Shown: in pieces, positions 32,366 through 43,946 of the stretch
Layout: every line of letters starts with the position of its first letter
How positions within the stretch are numbered: position 1 is the stretch's first letter
Source: Magnolia sinica
Lineage: Eukaryota > Streptophyta > Magnoliopsida > Magnoliales > Magnoliaceae
Assembly (NCBI RefSeq): GCF_029962835.1
Contig: NC_080588.1
Location: forward strand, 14,092,001-14,156,000
DNA: 64,000 nt
Direction of reading: 5' to 3'
Notes under the pieces: model-generated
Told to the model about the DNA's origin: nothing
What the model saw: only the letters and a program-made list of their open reading frames with translations
Database searches by the model: none
Made by a program: the position numbers and the translations under genes

Positions 32366-32975
32366 GGGTGTACAAGAACCAAGCTAGCTTAGTTAGCTCG
32401 CTCGACTCAACTTGAAAATGTTCGATTCGACTCGGTTCGAAGCCGAGTTTGAGCCGACTCGAGCTGATTTTTTGAGCTCGAAAATGAGTTCGAGCTGGCC
32501 CCAACTCAACTTGACTTGGATCGAACCCAGATCCTATCGAACTCGGATCGAATTAGTTTGGTGACTCGGTTACTTTGATATTGATGTTGCTCAACAAGTG
32601 TTTGATGAAATAACTCAAAGAAGTGTGGCTAGTGGCAAGGAAGGTATGTATATGAAACTAACACCCTTTTTTTCTTGATTTTTATGTTGCTTAGAAGGTG
32701 CTTGATAAAATACCTGTAAAACCATTGCTGTTGTCTCAAATACAGTGAGATATTGAAGGTGTAGTCCAGATGTTTGTGAAAATGCTGCAATGGCGAACTC
32801 GGCTCGTACTCAGCTTGAACTAGCCCGAGTTGCTAACCGAACTGAACCGAGCTGGCTAGTCAGGCTCGAGGACCGAGCCAAGCCGAGTTTGAGATAAGGT
32901 CAGCTAGTGGCCGAGCCAAGTCGAGCTGAGGCTAGCTCGACTCGGTTCGACTCGATGTACACCCCTACCTGGCAG
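32366..32975. mobile_element. TCGAG-rich TIR element, copy 3
   Basis: Begins 'taggggtgtacaagaacc' and ends 'ctcgatgtacacccctac', so the termini are inverted repeats. Arms rich in ctcgactcg and gagctcg flank a middle with 'gctcaacaagtgtttgatg'. It is the copy with the best-preserved ends in the window and is non-coding. Confidence 0.7.
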
Positions 32976-33024
32976 CAAGGAAAACAGGGCCTCATGGAAG
33001 ACTGGGTTTTATCACAGCGGCTCA

Positions 33025-33870
33025 TGTGTTGTACACCCAAGCTTCTCATTGATTTTAGGGCAAGGGTCCAAAAATGAAGCAAATGCAAATATCAGGTTCA
33101 TGAAATAATGGTGGTTGACGGTAAAAAATATTTGATGAGCCACAAAGTTTTTTGTATTTTTCTTTCATCCATATCTGTATGACATCATCAGCAGGTTGTA
33201 TGGCAATAACCATTGCGGTGGACTTTTCATCAGCAGGTTTTGTGGCAATAACCATTGAGGTGGACTTTAGGAAGTTTATAACAGTGTAAGCTCAATAATC
33301 ATTGTTTCTTGTGGTGTGGTTTACCTAAGATTTGGATTTACTTCAATTGTTAAAACCATCCCCTAAAATGAGTTAACAAAACAGATGAGTGGTGTGGCTA
33401 TACAATATATACATCGAGATGGGCCCTATGGAAAAGACCTGGCAGAACCCAACCTGACTGAATGCATGCCTGGCAGTAGGAGAAATCTGGCCTAGGGTTA
33501 GTTCAATGTGAAGTTGATTGCATCCAACCCACGCCCATCTCTCGCCACGAATAGGCAAATATGTGTGGGGTCCACTATAATGTATATGTTTATTCATATT
33601 GTCTATCCCTCGTATCATTTTAAGTTATTAGCCCAAAAATGAGGTAGATCCAGTACTCAAATGGAACATCCTAAATAGTAATCTTCTCTTGCATTAAATG
33701 CATGAAGCATTAAAAGCAAGTTGCATTAAATGCAAGAGTCCTCTACATTGTGGTTCGCTTGAGTATCGGATCTACATCAATTTTAAGCTCAAACTTAAAA
33801 TGATCTAAGAAAAGGAATGTACGGCCGGTAAACAGAGACTCACAGTAAGACCCCACACAAATCCACTCAT
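33025..33870. repeat. GGGCCCACC-type inverted-repeat elements
   Basis: A partial copy (about 33,055-33,430) ends 'tatatacatcgagatgggcc'. A short complete copy (about 33,550-33,865) starts 'gtgtggggtccactataatg' and ends with its inverse near 'gtaagaccccacac'. A 36-bp 'acc attgaggtggactt' direct repeat at 33,208-33,270 lies in the first. No gene is seen. Confidence 0.5.
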
Positions 33871-35424
33871 TCATGACTAGAGATGGGAAAAGAAGGATGC
33901 AATCCACTTAAGTTCCAATGACAGTTAACCCTCATTTTTATTTTAAAAGATAGTGGTGACTCTTCCAGTATAGTTGCACCCTAACACAAAATGTCAAAGA
34001 TCAACCACATTGCAAAAATTACTCAATAGTCATCATATATCTTTTTCATTGGACCATTGATAATTTCATCTTTGATAATCCTTTCCTTAGCCATCAATAG
34101 TGATTTTAGATTATATTCCATCCACAATGTATCCTAGAATTTCATTGTTTGGATGGACATGGTAGTTCACCATCATTTTTAAAATGGTGGTCACTTGTCC
34201 TCTGACATGTAAGATGTTTGGTATCAAGAACACCTAAATTACAGGTCCAATTGTGGTTAGATCATATCTTGAAAATGGCATTAATTTCTCAATTTTAACC
34301 ATCCAATTAAAATCATTATCGAATGGATGGTTAGAGGTAGACTAGTGAGGCGTCCAAATTTGAAGGAAAAAAAATAAAATCAGATGATTATTATTGTCTT
34401 ATTAGTCTAACTTCTAAGGTTGTAATAGCATCTTGAGTCAACAAGTCATGTATCTAGTTTTAAAAGAACTAGCCTTCGCACATAACTTATAGAGAAATGA
34501 AAATGAGAAATTTAAAAAAGTACTATTGTTTTTTCAACATAATTTCTCTAAAATCTCTTACATTTATATGCCATCCCCTTATTTATAATTTCTCTTAAGT
34601 AGCACAAGTCACACTTAAAAATGAAAAGCTAGCTTAGGTGTTGTTTGGAAAACTGAAAAATAAAGTCTGAAAATTTATTTAAGTGATAAAAATTCAAAGT
34701 GCTTAGTTTTAGTACCTATAAAGGTGCATTTGGTAAACTGAATAATAATAAAATGTCTGAAATTAATTTAAGTATTGGATTCATTGTGTGCTGAATTTTA
34801 AGTACCGATAAGTGTCGGGATGCCTGTTTGGTAAATTGTTTCGAAAAAAAAAAAATATTTGAACACTGAAATTTAATATTAAATTCAAAATTTTCTGTTA
34901 GGTAAAAATTTCTTAAATTTGGCAATTTTACCAAATTATCCCTAATTTAGACACCTTTGATTGCAGTGCAATAAACTAGAATAGTTACATTAAGCATCTC
35001 AATGCCGAAGATCCATCAACTAAAAGAGCAAGGCCATCGTGCCTTTCACTAAAATGGTTGCTTTTGCAATAGCTAATACAACTCTTTGATTTTATAGTAT
35101 TTCTTGGTAAAGTGATTTGGAATTTTGAGCACATCTCTAACTCCTCGGATATGATGGGATTTCACACCTAGTGAATCTTTCACTCTACCTCTTGCGATTA
35201 ACACCATAGGATGTTCCTGCGGCCCAAACACCTACAGGAGGTAGTAGTGGGGAATTTTCTGTGATGGGCGAAAGCCTAATGGATCATTGCCGTGGGGAGG
35301 TAGAAAGCCTCATACCCTAACATGATCTGAAAAATGGATGAACAGTGTATTTCTCACAAAAATAATGGTGAGCCTCACCTAGTTGGCATCCTTCCAAAGC
35401 TGATGTGGATTAGGTGTTACTGGG
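33871..35424. other. Gene-free AT-rich stretch
   Basis: Between 34,630 and 34,900 three related blocks ('ttggtaaactgaa...aatgtctgaaa...aagtgat/aagtattgg') look like a small decayed repeat. Otherwise I see no gene, RNA or bounded element. Confidence 0.45.
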
Positions 35425-35519
35425 ATAATGTCGGACTGTGGGGCCAACTTGATGTATGTGTTGCATATCCACACGGTCCATCCATTTTTCTGTATCATTT
35501 TAGGATATGGTCACAGAAA
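35425..35519. repeat. Left half of a GGGCCCACC-type element split by the MULE
   Basis: The sequence 'ttgatgtatgtgttgcatat' to 'ttaggatatggtcacagaaa' matches the first ~95 bp of the family. It resumes at 56,286, beyond the MULE, with the family's next segment. The last nine bases (TCACAGAAA, 35,511-35,519) are the target-site duplication. Confidence 0.75.
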
Positions 35520-35745
35520 GAGAAATTTAGGACTGTGGACCCCACCTTTTATCCAACTATTTTTATGAAAGAAGACAAACTTTGTTTTGCAACTTAGACC
35601 TGCACGTGAGGAGACCGAATTTCAGCACAAAAATACCCCTCCTTTTCACTGTTGTCCACTTTCCTCTCCCTTTTTACTATCTGATTTTCATCTCCCTTTC
35701 CACTGCTGCTTTCACATTGCTTTCACCCCCCTTTCCACACTCCGG
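35520..35745 (+). repeat. Left terminal inverted repeat of the MULE
   Basis: Aligns with the reverse complement of 56,085-56,285. The first ~115 bp are nearly collinear (GAGAAATTTA, then gactgtggaccccacctttt, then atgaaagaagacaaac, then a ttttgcaactta segment). The match then weakens to shared 'ctttcac' and 'ttgctttcac' strings. Confidence 0.9.
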
Positions 35746-35866
35746 TTCCACGAGAAAGACAAAAAAACTCACTTTGTGGGCCCCCCTTATCAGCATTTTG
35801 TCTTCTTCCGAAAATGGTCGGTCTAGGGAAGAAATTATGCACCACAGGTATATTTTAAACTCGGTT

Positions 35867-36400
35867 GGGCCCACATTGAATGTATGTAGTATAGGAAATG
35901 GATTGGCTACTCCCCCCTGACACCAGCCCCGTGGCTGGTGGTCGGTGCTCTATGGGCCCTACCATGATGTATGTGTTTCATCCATTTCGTTCATCCATTT
36001 GTAAAGATCATTTCAGGGCTTCATCCTAAAAATAAGAGGGATATAAATCTTAGATGTACCACACTACAGGAAAACAATAGTGATTGGATATCCATCATTT
36101 AAATCCTCCTGAGGCCCACTGTACTGTTTATCTGAAATCCAATCTGTTTATTAGGTCATAAAGACCCAGATGAAGTCTAAAAACAAAGATCATCTTGATC
36201 TAATACTTTTATGACCCCCAAAAAGTTTATAATGGTCGATTTTCATGAAACACTGTTTCGTGTAATGTGGTCCAATTAAGATCAGGATTTACCTCTTTTT
36301 TGTATAATATCAGAAAATGATCTATAAAAATAGATGGACGACATGGATGAAACACATACATTATGATGGGGCCCACAGAACACCGAACACAGTGGGCATA
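35867..36400. repeat. GGGCCCACC-type element nested in the MULE left arm
   Basis: 'gtggtcggtgctctatgggc' near 35,939 is inverted at about 36,340-36,385 (cacatacattatgatgggg). A 27-bp string at 35,867-35,893 recurs exactly at 37,058-37,084. The string 'cagtgggcataatgattt' at ~36,388 recurs at ~37,177, so this arm has been internally duplicated or rearranged. Confidence 0.6.
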
Positions 36401-36407
36401 ATGATTT

Positions 36408-36925
36408 TCTAGTTTGCCCCGCTGATTTTGTAGTTTCCCCCACTCAAAATTCAAGTTTCCCCCGCTCAATGTCTTGTTTGCCCCGCTGAATTTCTAGTTT
36501 ACCCCACTCAAATTCAAGTTTGCCCCGCTGAATTTGAAGTTTGCCCATCTTAAATTCAAGTTTCCATTGCTGAAATTCAAGTTTGCCCCGCTGATTTTCT
36601 AGTTTGCCCCACTCAATTTAATGTTTCCCCCACTGAAATTCTAGTTTGCCCTGCTCAAGCTCTAGTTTCCCCCACTGAATTTCTAGTTTGCCCCGCTCAA
36701 TTTCATGTTTCCCTTGCTGATTTTCCAAGTTGCCTCGCTGATTTTTTAGTTTGGCCCGCTGAATTTCATAGTTTGCCCCGCTGAATTTCATGTTTAGCTC
36801 GCTGAATTTCATGTTTGCCCCGCTCATTGTTCAGTTTTTCCCACTGATTTTTTCGTTTCCCCTATTGAATTTCATGTTTGCCCTGTTTAATATCTAGGTT
36901 CCCTCCCTTAATGTCTAGGTTCCCT
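36408..36925 (+). repeat. ~21-bp tandem array 1 (TTTGCCCCGCT orientation)
   Basis: Consecutive ~21-bp units consist of TTTGCCCCGCT followed by [G/C]AATTTC or GATTTTC and then TAG, ATG or AAG. They are degenerate, with units of 20-22 bp. Because 21 is a multiple of three, long spurious frames with heptapeptide repeats appear on both strands; they are not genes. Confidence 0.93.
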
Positions 36926-37431
36926 CCCATATATGGGGTTTGGTGTATACATAATCCGATGAACATGATGTATTACAAATAAAACATCATACCAAGCATA
37001 ATCGGATTGCGTACTGAGTTAGTCAGTCCGCTCCCATTATATTAAGTAAAGTCATATGGGCCCACATTGAATGTATGTAGTATATCCATGACGTCCATCC
37101 GTTCTTCCATCTAATCTTAGCAGTTTAGCCCCAAACTGAAGCATATCAAAAGATCAAGTGGATCATACCGTGGGAAACAGTGGGCATAATGATTTCCACC
37201 GTTGAAACCATAGTGGGCCCAACAATGATGTTTGCTTGTTATCAAACCTATTCATAAGATCATATAGACATGGATTAATAGAAAACACAATTATAAGCTT
37301 GATCCAAAACTTCTGTGGCCCCTAAGAAATGATCAATATGAGAAGTTTAATTCAAAATTTTCATGTGGTGTGGTCCATTTGACATTGGATATGTTTAGTT
37401 TTTTTGGGATCCATACATGAAATTATCTGTT
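36926..37431. repeat. Spacer block of the left arm, inverted copy at 52,516-52,720
   Basis: 37,224-37,440 (gttatcaaacctattcataa, then atagacatggattaatag, then aacttctgtggcccctaag) is present in reverse complement at 52,516-52,720. Both copies sit directly beside an array, showing that the arms are long inverted repeats well beyond the terminal TIR. The spacer itself derives from a GGGCCCACC-type element. Confidence 0.8.
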
Positions 37432-38192
37432 AAGTTTGCATCGCTGATTTTCTAGTTTGCCCTGTTGAATTTCACGTTTCCCCCGCTCAATTTCATGTTT
37501 GCCCTGCTGATTTTGTAGTTTGCCCCGCTCAAATTCAATTTTGCCCCGCTGAATTTAAAGTTTGCTCCGCTCAAGTCAAGTTTCCCTCGCTGAAATTCAA
37601 GTTTGCCCCGCTGAATTTCTAGTTTGCCCAGCTCAATTTAATGTTTCCCCTGCTGAATTTCTAATTTGTCCTGCTCAAGTTAATGTTTTCCCTGCTGAAT
37701 TTCTAGTTTGCCCCGCCTAATTTCATGTTTCCCCCGCTAATTTTTCAGGTTGCTCCGCTGATTTTCCAGGTTGCCCCGCTAATTTTTTAGTTTGCCCCAT
37801 TGAATTCGTAATTTGCCTCGCTAAATTTCTAGTTTCCCCCGTTGAATTTCATGTTTACCTTGCTCATTTTCATGTTTGCCCCGCTCAATTTCAAGTCTAC
37901 CCCGCTAAATTTTAAGTTTGCCCCACTCAAATTCAAGTTTCCCTCACTGAAATTCAAGTTTGACCCCCTGAATTTCTAGTTTGCCCTCCTGAATTTTTAG
38001 TTTGCCCCGCTCAATTTCATGTAATTGCCACTCAATTTTGCAGTTTGGCTCACTGAATTTTCAGTTTGCCCCGTTGTTTTTCTAGTGTCCCCCACTAAAT
38101 ATCTAGTTTGCCCTGCTCAATTTCATGTTTGCCTCGCTTATTTTGATAGTATGTATTGTAAAATTTCTGGTATTTCCTCGCTCAATTTCTAT
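37432..38192 (+). repeat. ~21-bp tandem array 2
   Basis: Same unit and same orientation as array 1. Many units read GCCCTGCT or GCCCCACT in place of GCCCCGCT. The array ends ~140 bp before the first exon-like sequence of the DUF1985/Ulp1 gene. Confidence 0.93.
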
Positions 38193-38329
38193 TTATATTT
38201 CATATGAACCTTGTTCAAATTCATGAAATGCTACATTGTTTTCATTTATTTCTGATTTTGTACAGTATGTTTATGTTGTGAATTTTATGTTTGATATATT
38301 TTTCATTTTCATCTTTACAGGTGAGGAAT

Positions 38330-41125
38330 ATTTTGTTGTAATCCCCAACCCAACCTCTAGGTGTACACTGAAATGGTGGTTTGAGAAGGTGAAGGGTGGA
38401 TTGGAAAAGCACGATAGTCAACTAAATTTGTTTAGCCAATCCCCTTTTTCATTTCTATTACATGCTACATCCTTTAGATTTTTAGGGGCTCTATTTCACC
38501 TTCTTTTTCAACGATATAAAGGTGATCTAGTATTTGAGATCAGAGGAAGGTGCAGTTTATCGAGATGGACTTTGCCCTCATTATGGGCCTTAAGACTGGA
38601 GATCTTACCGTATCGAAAATTTGTGGCACTATGAGTACATTAAGAAACAAATACTTCAAGCAATATCCAATATTAAAGAAGGACCTAATGGACGTTTTTG
38701 ATAGATTAGTTGACAGCAATAAGCATGAGGATGTCGTGAAGGTTGCCCTACTCCTGGTTGTAGAGTTCTTTCTCAGGGGAACCGAACTGAAAACCATGTG
38801 CAACATGGATTATATTCACTTGGTGGACTCGCTAGATGATTTCTATAACTATCCTTGGGGTAGTTTGGGGTACCATGCAATGTCGCAAGGAATAGAATCT
38901 AGCGTTGCCGCATTAAGTGTCCCTCGGTACACTGTATGTGGTTGCCTCCTTCCTCTACAAGTAAGTACACCTTTTATTTTTTATATGTTTATCCTCTATA
39001 TGCAATTATGAATTTTTAACCCGGTGCAATTTTATTCTAACAGGTATGGGTAGTAGAGATACTACCTGCCCTGTAAGAGTGTGTTGTTTCGTATGTTCCC
39101 CATCAAATTCCACGCTTCAATCAATATCAAGGCTGGAAGGGTTGGAGGTACAACAAAATACATGCTAGCTATAAGTTAATATATTTCTCTAGCATTTACT
39201 TTGCTTAATTCTAACAGGTATACGCTTTTATATTTAACAATACTCTTCGTTCTTTTGCAGACATCAGTAATAATGAAATTAAAACCGACCCTTCGAGAAT
39301 GGGAACGGATGCGGTGAGATCGGTTCGTGAAAGTTTCTAGGTAAGATGTTATGGGAAAATGAACTATATTTTTTCTGCTTTTGTAAAGGAATCATTCCTC
39401 TTACATACCCATTGTTATGCTGTGTAGCTCAGTGAGACCCAGGAAGATGAGGAATAGGGTAATGAGAGTGATCATAAGGAGGAAGATGAATCAAACGAAG
39501 AGGGAAAAAATACTGAGAAAGGCGTGGAGGGAGAGGGACCGAGGGGGGGTATTATTCTTATGGAGGAATTTCGGGTTGAGAAGGAAGAGTTGAAGAAAGA
39601 GAGAGAGGAATTGAAGAAGGAGAGGGAAGAATTGAGGAAAGAGAAGGAAGACTTGAGAAGGAAAGAAGCGAGGGTTGATGAGAGGGAGGCGTTACTGAAA
39701 GAGAAAGAAGCATTGAAAAGGGAGAAGGATTTATTTTTTGAAGAGAAAGAAAAGTTAGCGAAGGAGAGAGAGGAGTTCAATAAGGAGAAGGAAGATTATA
39801 AGATGGAGGAGGAGGGTGAGGAGTTGAAGAGACGGGAAGAAAATGATATTAAAGAGAAAGAACGCTTCATGCACAGGGAATTTGATGTGCACACGTTTGG
39901 TTTCGCCAAGGGTAATGTATTGGATGCATCCACTTCTCATCCCGTCTATCAGAGGAGACCCAAAAGGGTACTGAAGCCATCAATTTATAAGGTTTCTCCG
40001 TACTTGTCCCTGTCTGCATTTGATACAACCCCTGGTTTGGTTCCCGAACCCAAGGCTGCAACAAGTTTTGCCACTACTCCGATACCATTTCCTCTACAGA
40101 TGGATCCATTCGGGATACTATCTGCGTAGCAATTGAAAGAGGTAGAGGACTAGTATGAAGCGAACAAGGCCACATCAGCCTACTCCTGGTTTGGTATGAT
40201 ATGGGTGAAGGATGCGTGGGTTGATAGCGTGGTAGGCATCACTAATTTATTCTCTATATGCATTGATAGACATGTAATTATTTATTATATTAATATATGG
40301 CTAAATCATACTATCCTATTGATTAGGCTATTGACAAATACATCAATTTCCTTGAGAAGAGGCGGACTGACCTGGCAATAGTCTATCCTCAGGATTGCAA
40401 GTTCTGTACAACGTTTTTTATGGTGACTGTTTAATTCGGACAATACTTAATATGTTTCACTTTTTCAACTTCTTAATTGTATTGATCTTTGATCATGTAT
40501 GTTTGTAACAGCCAATGATTGATAGGTGTTTGCCGGTTTTGATCACATATCGGGCATTGAACTCAGCATCAGAATGGGCCGAGCTGAACTCGGTCTACGC
40601 AATTGCGAAGCAGCGAGATAGACCATACACCAAAGTGATTTGGTGTTATGAACGGGTATTGCACTCGTCCCAGAACTTCTTCTGTGAGTGTTATATGTTC
40701 TATTCATTTTTTATTAATATATTATTTTTTCAATCATGGACATGTGTATGCGCCCATAAACCATGAAAATTCAATTGGTTTTTGCTGGTCATATATCCAA
40801 GACAGAGGAAAATGGTTATTGTGGATAGCTTAAGCACAAATCCATTAATAAAATACAAGTGTACGATGAGGAAGATGACCGATGCACTTCCCATTCTCTT
40901 CCATGTCACTAGAGACAGCACTGCGCTTGAAGGGAAGAAATGGACCGTCAGAGTCGATGAATCAGCGCCAAAGCAAGACAATGGTTATGACTGTGGCATT
41001 TTCGTAATGAAATACATTGATATTTTGTGTAGCATCTCACCTTAGCGGAAATAGACATGCAAAAATTCACTGTTGATTGGAGGAAGTTAATAACATATGA
41101 CTGCTTGTCTCTAGTTTGTAGATGA
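38330..41125 (+). pseudogene. DUF1985 + Ulp1 (C48 cysteine protease)-like gene of the MULE, degenerate
   Basis: Exon-like blocks: ~38,330-38,960 (DUF1985: WWFEKVKGGLEKHDSQ, FALIMGLKTGDLT, HLVDSLDDFYNYPWGSLGY), donor GTAAGT at 38,961; 39,044-39,147; 39,261-39,340; ~39,428-40,230 (a long Glu/Lys coiled coil, ~39,565-39,870); ~40,327-40,422; ~40,513-40,683. Last comes the protease end with IVDSL and the QDNGYDCGIFVMKYID Gln/Cys site, to TGA 41,125. Catalytic Asp, Gln and Cys are present. The position of the usual HW reads NW, and a frame change lies just before it. Another frameshift splits DUF1985 near 38,540, and nonsense codons occur near 39,075 and 40,127. Ulp1 enzymes process or remove SUMO. 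In MULEs such genes are element-borne rather than cellular SUMO proteases. Confidence 0.8.
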
Positions 41126-41313
41126 TATTTGTCAAGGGCATGGGAGCAATTTTGTTGAAATGTTGTACTATATACATTGTATTTTATACATTATACATTG
41201 TTGTCTCACTCATGTACAATTTCCTGTTGCATACATTGTGTTATATACATTGTTGAATATACATTGTACATTATGTTATATACATTGTTGAATATACATT
41301 ATGTTGTATACAT

Positions 41314-41675
41314 TTTATGCTTGCCCCACTGAATTTCATCTTTGCCCCACTCAAATTCATGTTTGCCCTGCTGAATTTCATGTTTGCCCCGCTCAATTCC
41401 TAGTTTGCCCCACTGAATTTCATGCTTGCCCCACAAATTTCATGTTTGCCCCGCTCAAATCATGCTTGCCCCGCTCAATTTCTAGTTTACCCCGCTCAAT
41501 TTCATGCTTGCCCCGCTCAATTTCATGTTTGCCTGGCTCAATTTCTACTTTCCGCCGTTGAATTTCATGCTTACCCCGCTGAATTTCATATTTGTCCCGC
41601 TCAATTTCATGCTTGCCCCGCTCAATTTCAAGTTTGCCCCACTGAATTTCATGCTTGCCCCGTTGAATTTGATGT
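41314..41675 (+). repeat. ~21-bp tandem array 3
   Basis: Same orientation as arrays 1 and 2, and mostly the 'tttcatgcttgccccgctc' variant. It is preceded by a short 'tatacattgttgaatataca' repeat (41,160-41,310) and followed by unidentified sequence. Confidence 0.92.
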
Positions 41676-41814
41676 TGCAGGAGCTGTTCGCTGATACCGC
41701 TTTAGAGGTTGATGTTCGAGCTAGGGGTAAGGAGCCATTGCATTCTCTGCTTTTCTTTCGACTTTTCTCTACTTAATAAACTAATATGGAATGATTACGC
41801 ACCCCTCAATTTCT

Positions 41815-42430
41815 TGACACCCAGTATATGTCCCTTTAGTTGGAAAGAAAATAGCATATTAAGAATTTTCAATGACATTCTCCAAATCCCCGATGTATTT
41901 GGCATTACCAATAAAAAATCTATACCTTATGCAGCATATGTCAGCTATGAAGGATTACGCAGACCAGTTAAATAATATGAATAAGGAAAGAGCACATAGC
42001 ATCTGATCCTTGCATGATTACTTTCATAGCGCGTAGATACTTTGAAGATTTTCTTTACTTTTTTTATATTCTGCTTAGGTGTCGACATGGATTTGTGAAC
42101 AGTGAAAATGTGCGATTTTGATTCAGGCCTACTGCAGATTCAATGGAGTGCCTGAGAAGCACTTCCCTTGTAGCCACTAACAACAATAACTAGTGCACTG
42201 CAATAAGAACTAGATTGATTTTGAAAGAAAATAACATATTTATAATTTCCAACAACATTCTCCAAATCCCCGATGTAAGTCGTAGCGACAACGTGGATAT
42301 CTCCCGAGATTTGCTCATTCTCTCTGTATTTTAGTAAGAAATAATGCATGGAGCAAATATGTTTTAAAAGTACAAATTACCCAATGAACACTTTTTAGGT
42401 TATTCACCTAGAACAAGTGGATGACAACAT
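41815..42430 (-). pseudogene. Captured RNA-dependent RNA polymerase fragments, left-arm copies
   Basis: The - strand at 42,349-42,205 reads KYRENEQISGDIHVV, then ATTYIGDLENVVGNYKYVIFF. A second, more decayed piece at about 41,900-41,830 reads IGDLENVIENS, a stop, then YAIFFPTKG. Both match the region just before the catalytic loop of plant RDR proteins. DNA from 42,205 to 42,433 is inverted relative to 50,467-51,135. The left copy lacks about 14 codons (the LVYKAPELHF part) and the active-site exon end. Confidence 0.75.
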
Positions 42431-42974
42431 GTTGATGCAATATGGAAAAACTACATCAGATTTATACAGAACATCTAAAATTTTAAGAAATTTATGATGA
42501 TAGAAACTTATGGCAATTGTATGTGCATTTAAATTGCTTTCAACAACACATCTAATAGGTCTTAAGTACAAAACATACTTCTCAATGCAATGTGCTTATT
42601 GGAACAAACATTTTAAGCATCATTCAAAGCATTCCTCAGAAGATCCATAATTTGGGACGCATTCATAGTTTAGCAGTGAAATTAAATTCTTATTTAGGTA
42701 CGTTTTCCTTGACTGGTTGCTAAAAAATACAAGCACTAAAACCAAGGACGGAATTTATTCACCCTCGTAATGATCCCTAGTGCTACAATACAACCCCAAC
42801 TTTTTCGTCCTAATAAAATTTCAAATACTCCTAACAAGGATGAAATTTATTCATCTTCGTATCGATCCCTAGTGGGCATGGCTAACATGGAGGGTGTGTA
42901 CTGACATGGGTGTGTACAACAAGCCAACTGAAACAAAAAATAAAAAAAGTGAACATAAAATAAAATTACAAATA
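42431..42974. other. Unassigned MULE interior
   Basis: AT-rich. It contains two similar strings with 'tttattca.c.tcgta.tgatccctagtg' at about 42,750 and 42,850. No coding region is recognised. Confidence 0.4.
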
Positions 42975-43750
42975 TATACGTAAAGTCGATTACATCGACA
43001 TATCATCGATATTATCGACAGAAGCTATCGATATAATCGACATATCATCGATATAATCTACGTAAGTCATAGATCATATCGACAATTTGTCGATAATATC
43101 AAAACTGGATGACAATTGTCCAGCAAGCATCGATGGATTTTCATATAATGTCGATATATCGAGACTTTATCATATATCGATATATCGATATATTGACAAA
43201 TTGTAGATAATATCGAATTATGGCTGTTAGTGTCCAGCAACCAATGCCACAAAATCCATATTTTGTCTATATATCGACACATTATCGATCATATCGATGA
43301 TGACGATGGATACATCGACGATATGTCAATGTATCCATCGTATAAAGCAATCATGTATGTAAAGTCGATTATATCGACATATCGTCGATAGAATAGATGT
43401 AAGTTATAGATCCGATCGACACATCTTCGATATAATCAACGTAAGTCATCAATCATATCTACAATTTGTCAATAATATCGAAACTGGTTGACAATTATCC
43501 AGCAAGTATCGATGCATTTTCATATAATATCGATATATCGAGACTTTATCGATATATCGATATATCGACAGCTTGTGGATAATATCGAATTAAGGCTTTT
43601 AGTGTCCAGCAACGAACGTCTAAAATTCAATATTTTGTCGATATATCGACACTATCTCGATACTATCGACACCATAACTGTCCACCAACGATTCAAATTC
43701 CTTCTTGATATATCTACAACTTATCGATATATCGTCAAACCAAACATCGA
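42975..43750. repeat. ATCGAT-rich satellite, two tandem 379-bp units
   Basis: 'taaagtcgat' at 42,981 and 43,360, 'taagtcat.aatcatat' at 43,063 and 43,442, and 'ccagcaag' at 43,120 and 43,499 all repeat with a 379-bp period. Within each unit the DNA is dense in tcgatatatcgat and cgacaatttgtcgataat palindromic strings. It is non-coding. Confidence 0.88.
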
Positions 43751-43849
43751 TATACCGACAAGTTGTCGATAACATCGATGACACGTTCAAACTGCATTAA
43801 CTGCTTTTGCCAACCATCCTTTATTACCTCCATACCCCCATTTCTTTCA

Positions 43850-43946
43850 ACTTCATCTTCCAAAACGTTGCATCCTCTTCATCTCCAACAGATTTCTCCA
43901 CGCAAGCAACCTTCCGGTTTGAGGGATTTCTTCTACGACAATCTCG
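43850..43946 (+). promoter_or_regulatory. Probable noncoding first exon of the MULE's second + strand gene
   Basis: A CT/CA-rich stretch (cttcatcttccaaaacgttg, then catcctcttcatctccaac) ends in the donor TCG|GTAAGATT at 43,946/43,947. An acceptor (gtttgaaacag) at 45,243-45,253 lies ~20 bp before the ATG at 45,275, implying a 1.3-kb leader intron. Between 44,000 and 44,760 nothing else is recognised. Confidence 0.4.

Noticed and set aside
36408-38192. Long open frames with heptapeptide repeats (such as CPAQFHV or MKFSGAN) on both strands of the arrays
   Set aside because: The repeat unit is about 21 bp, a multiple of three, and lacks stops in several frames. Such frames therefore arise automatically and differ between arrays. 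No start context, introns or homology support them.
39472-39780. 102-aa Ser/Phe-rich frame on the - strand
   Set aside because: It is the antisense shadow of the Glu/Lys coiled coil of the DUF1985/Ulp1-like gene.
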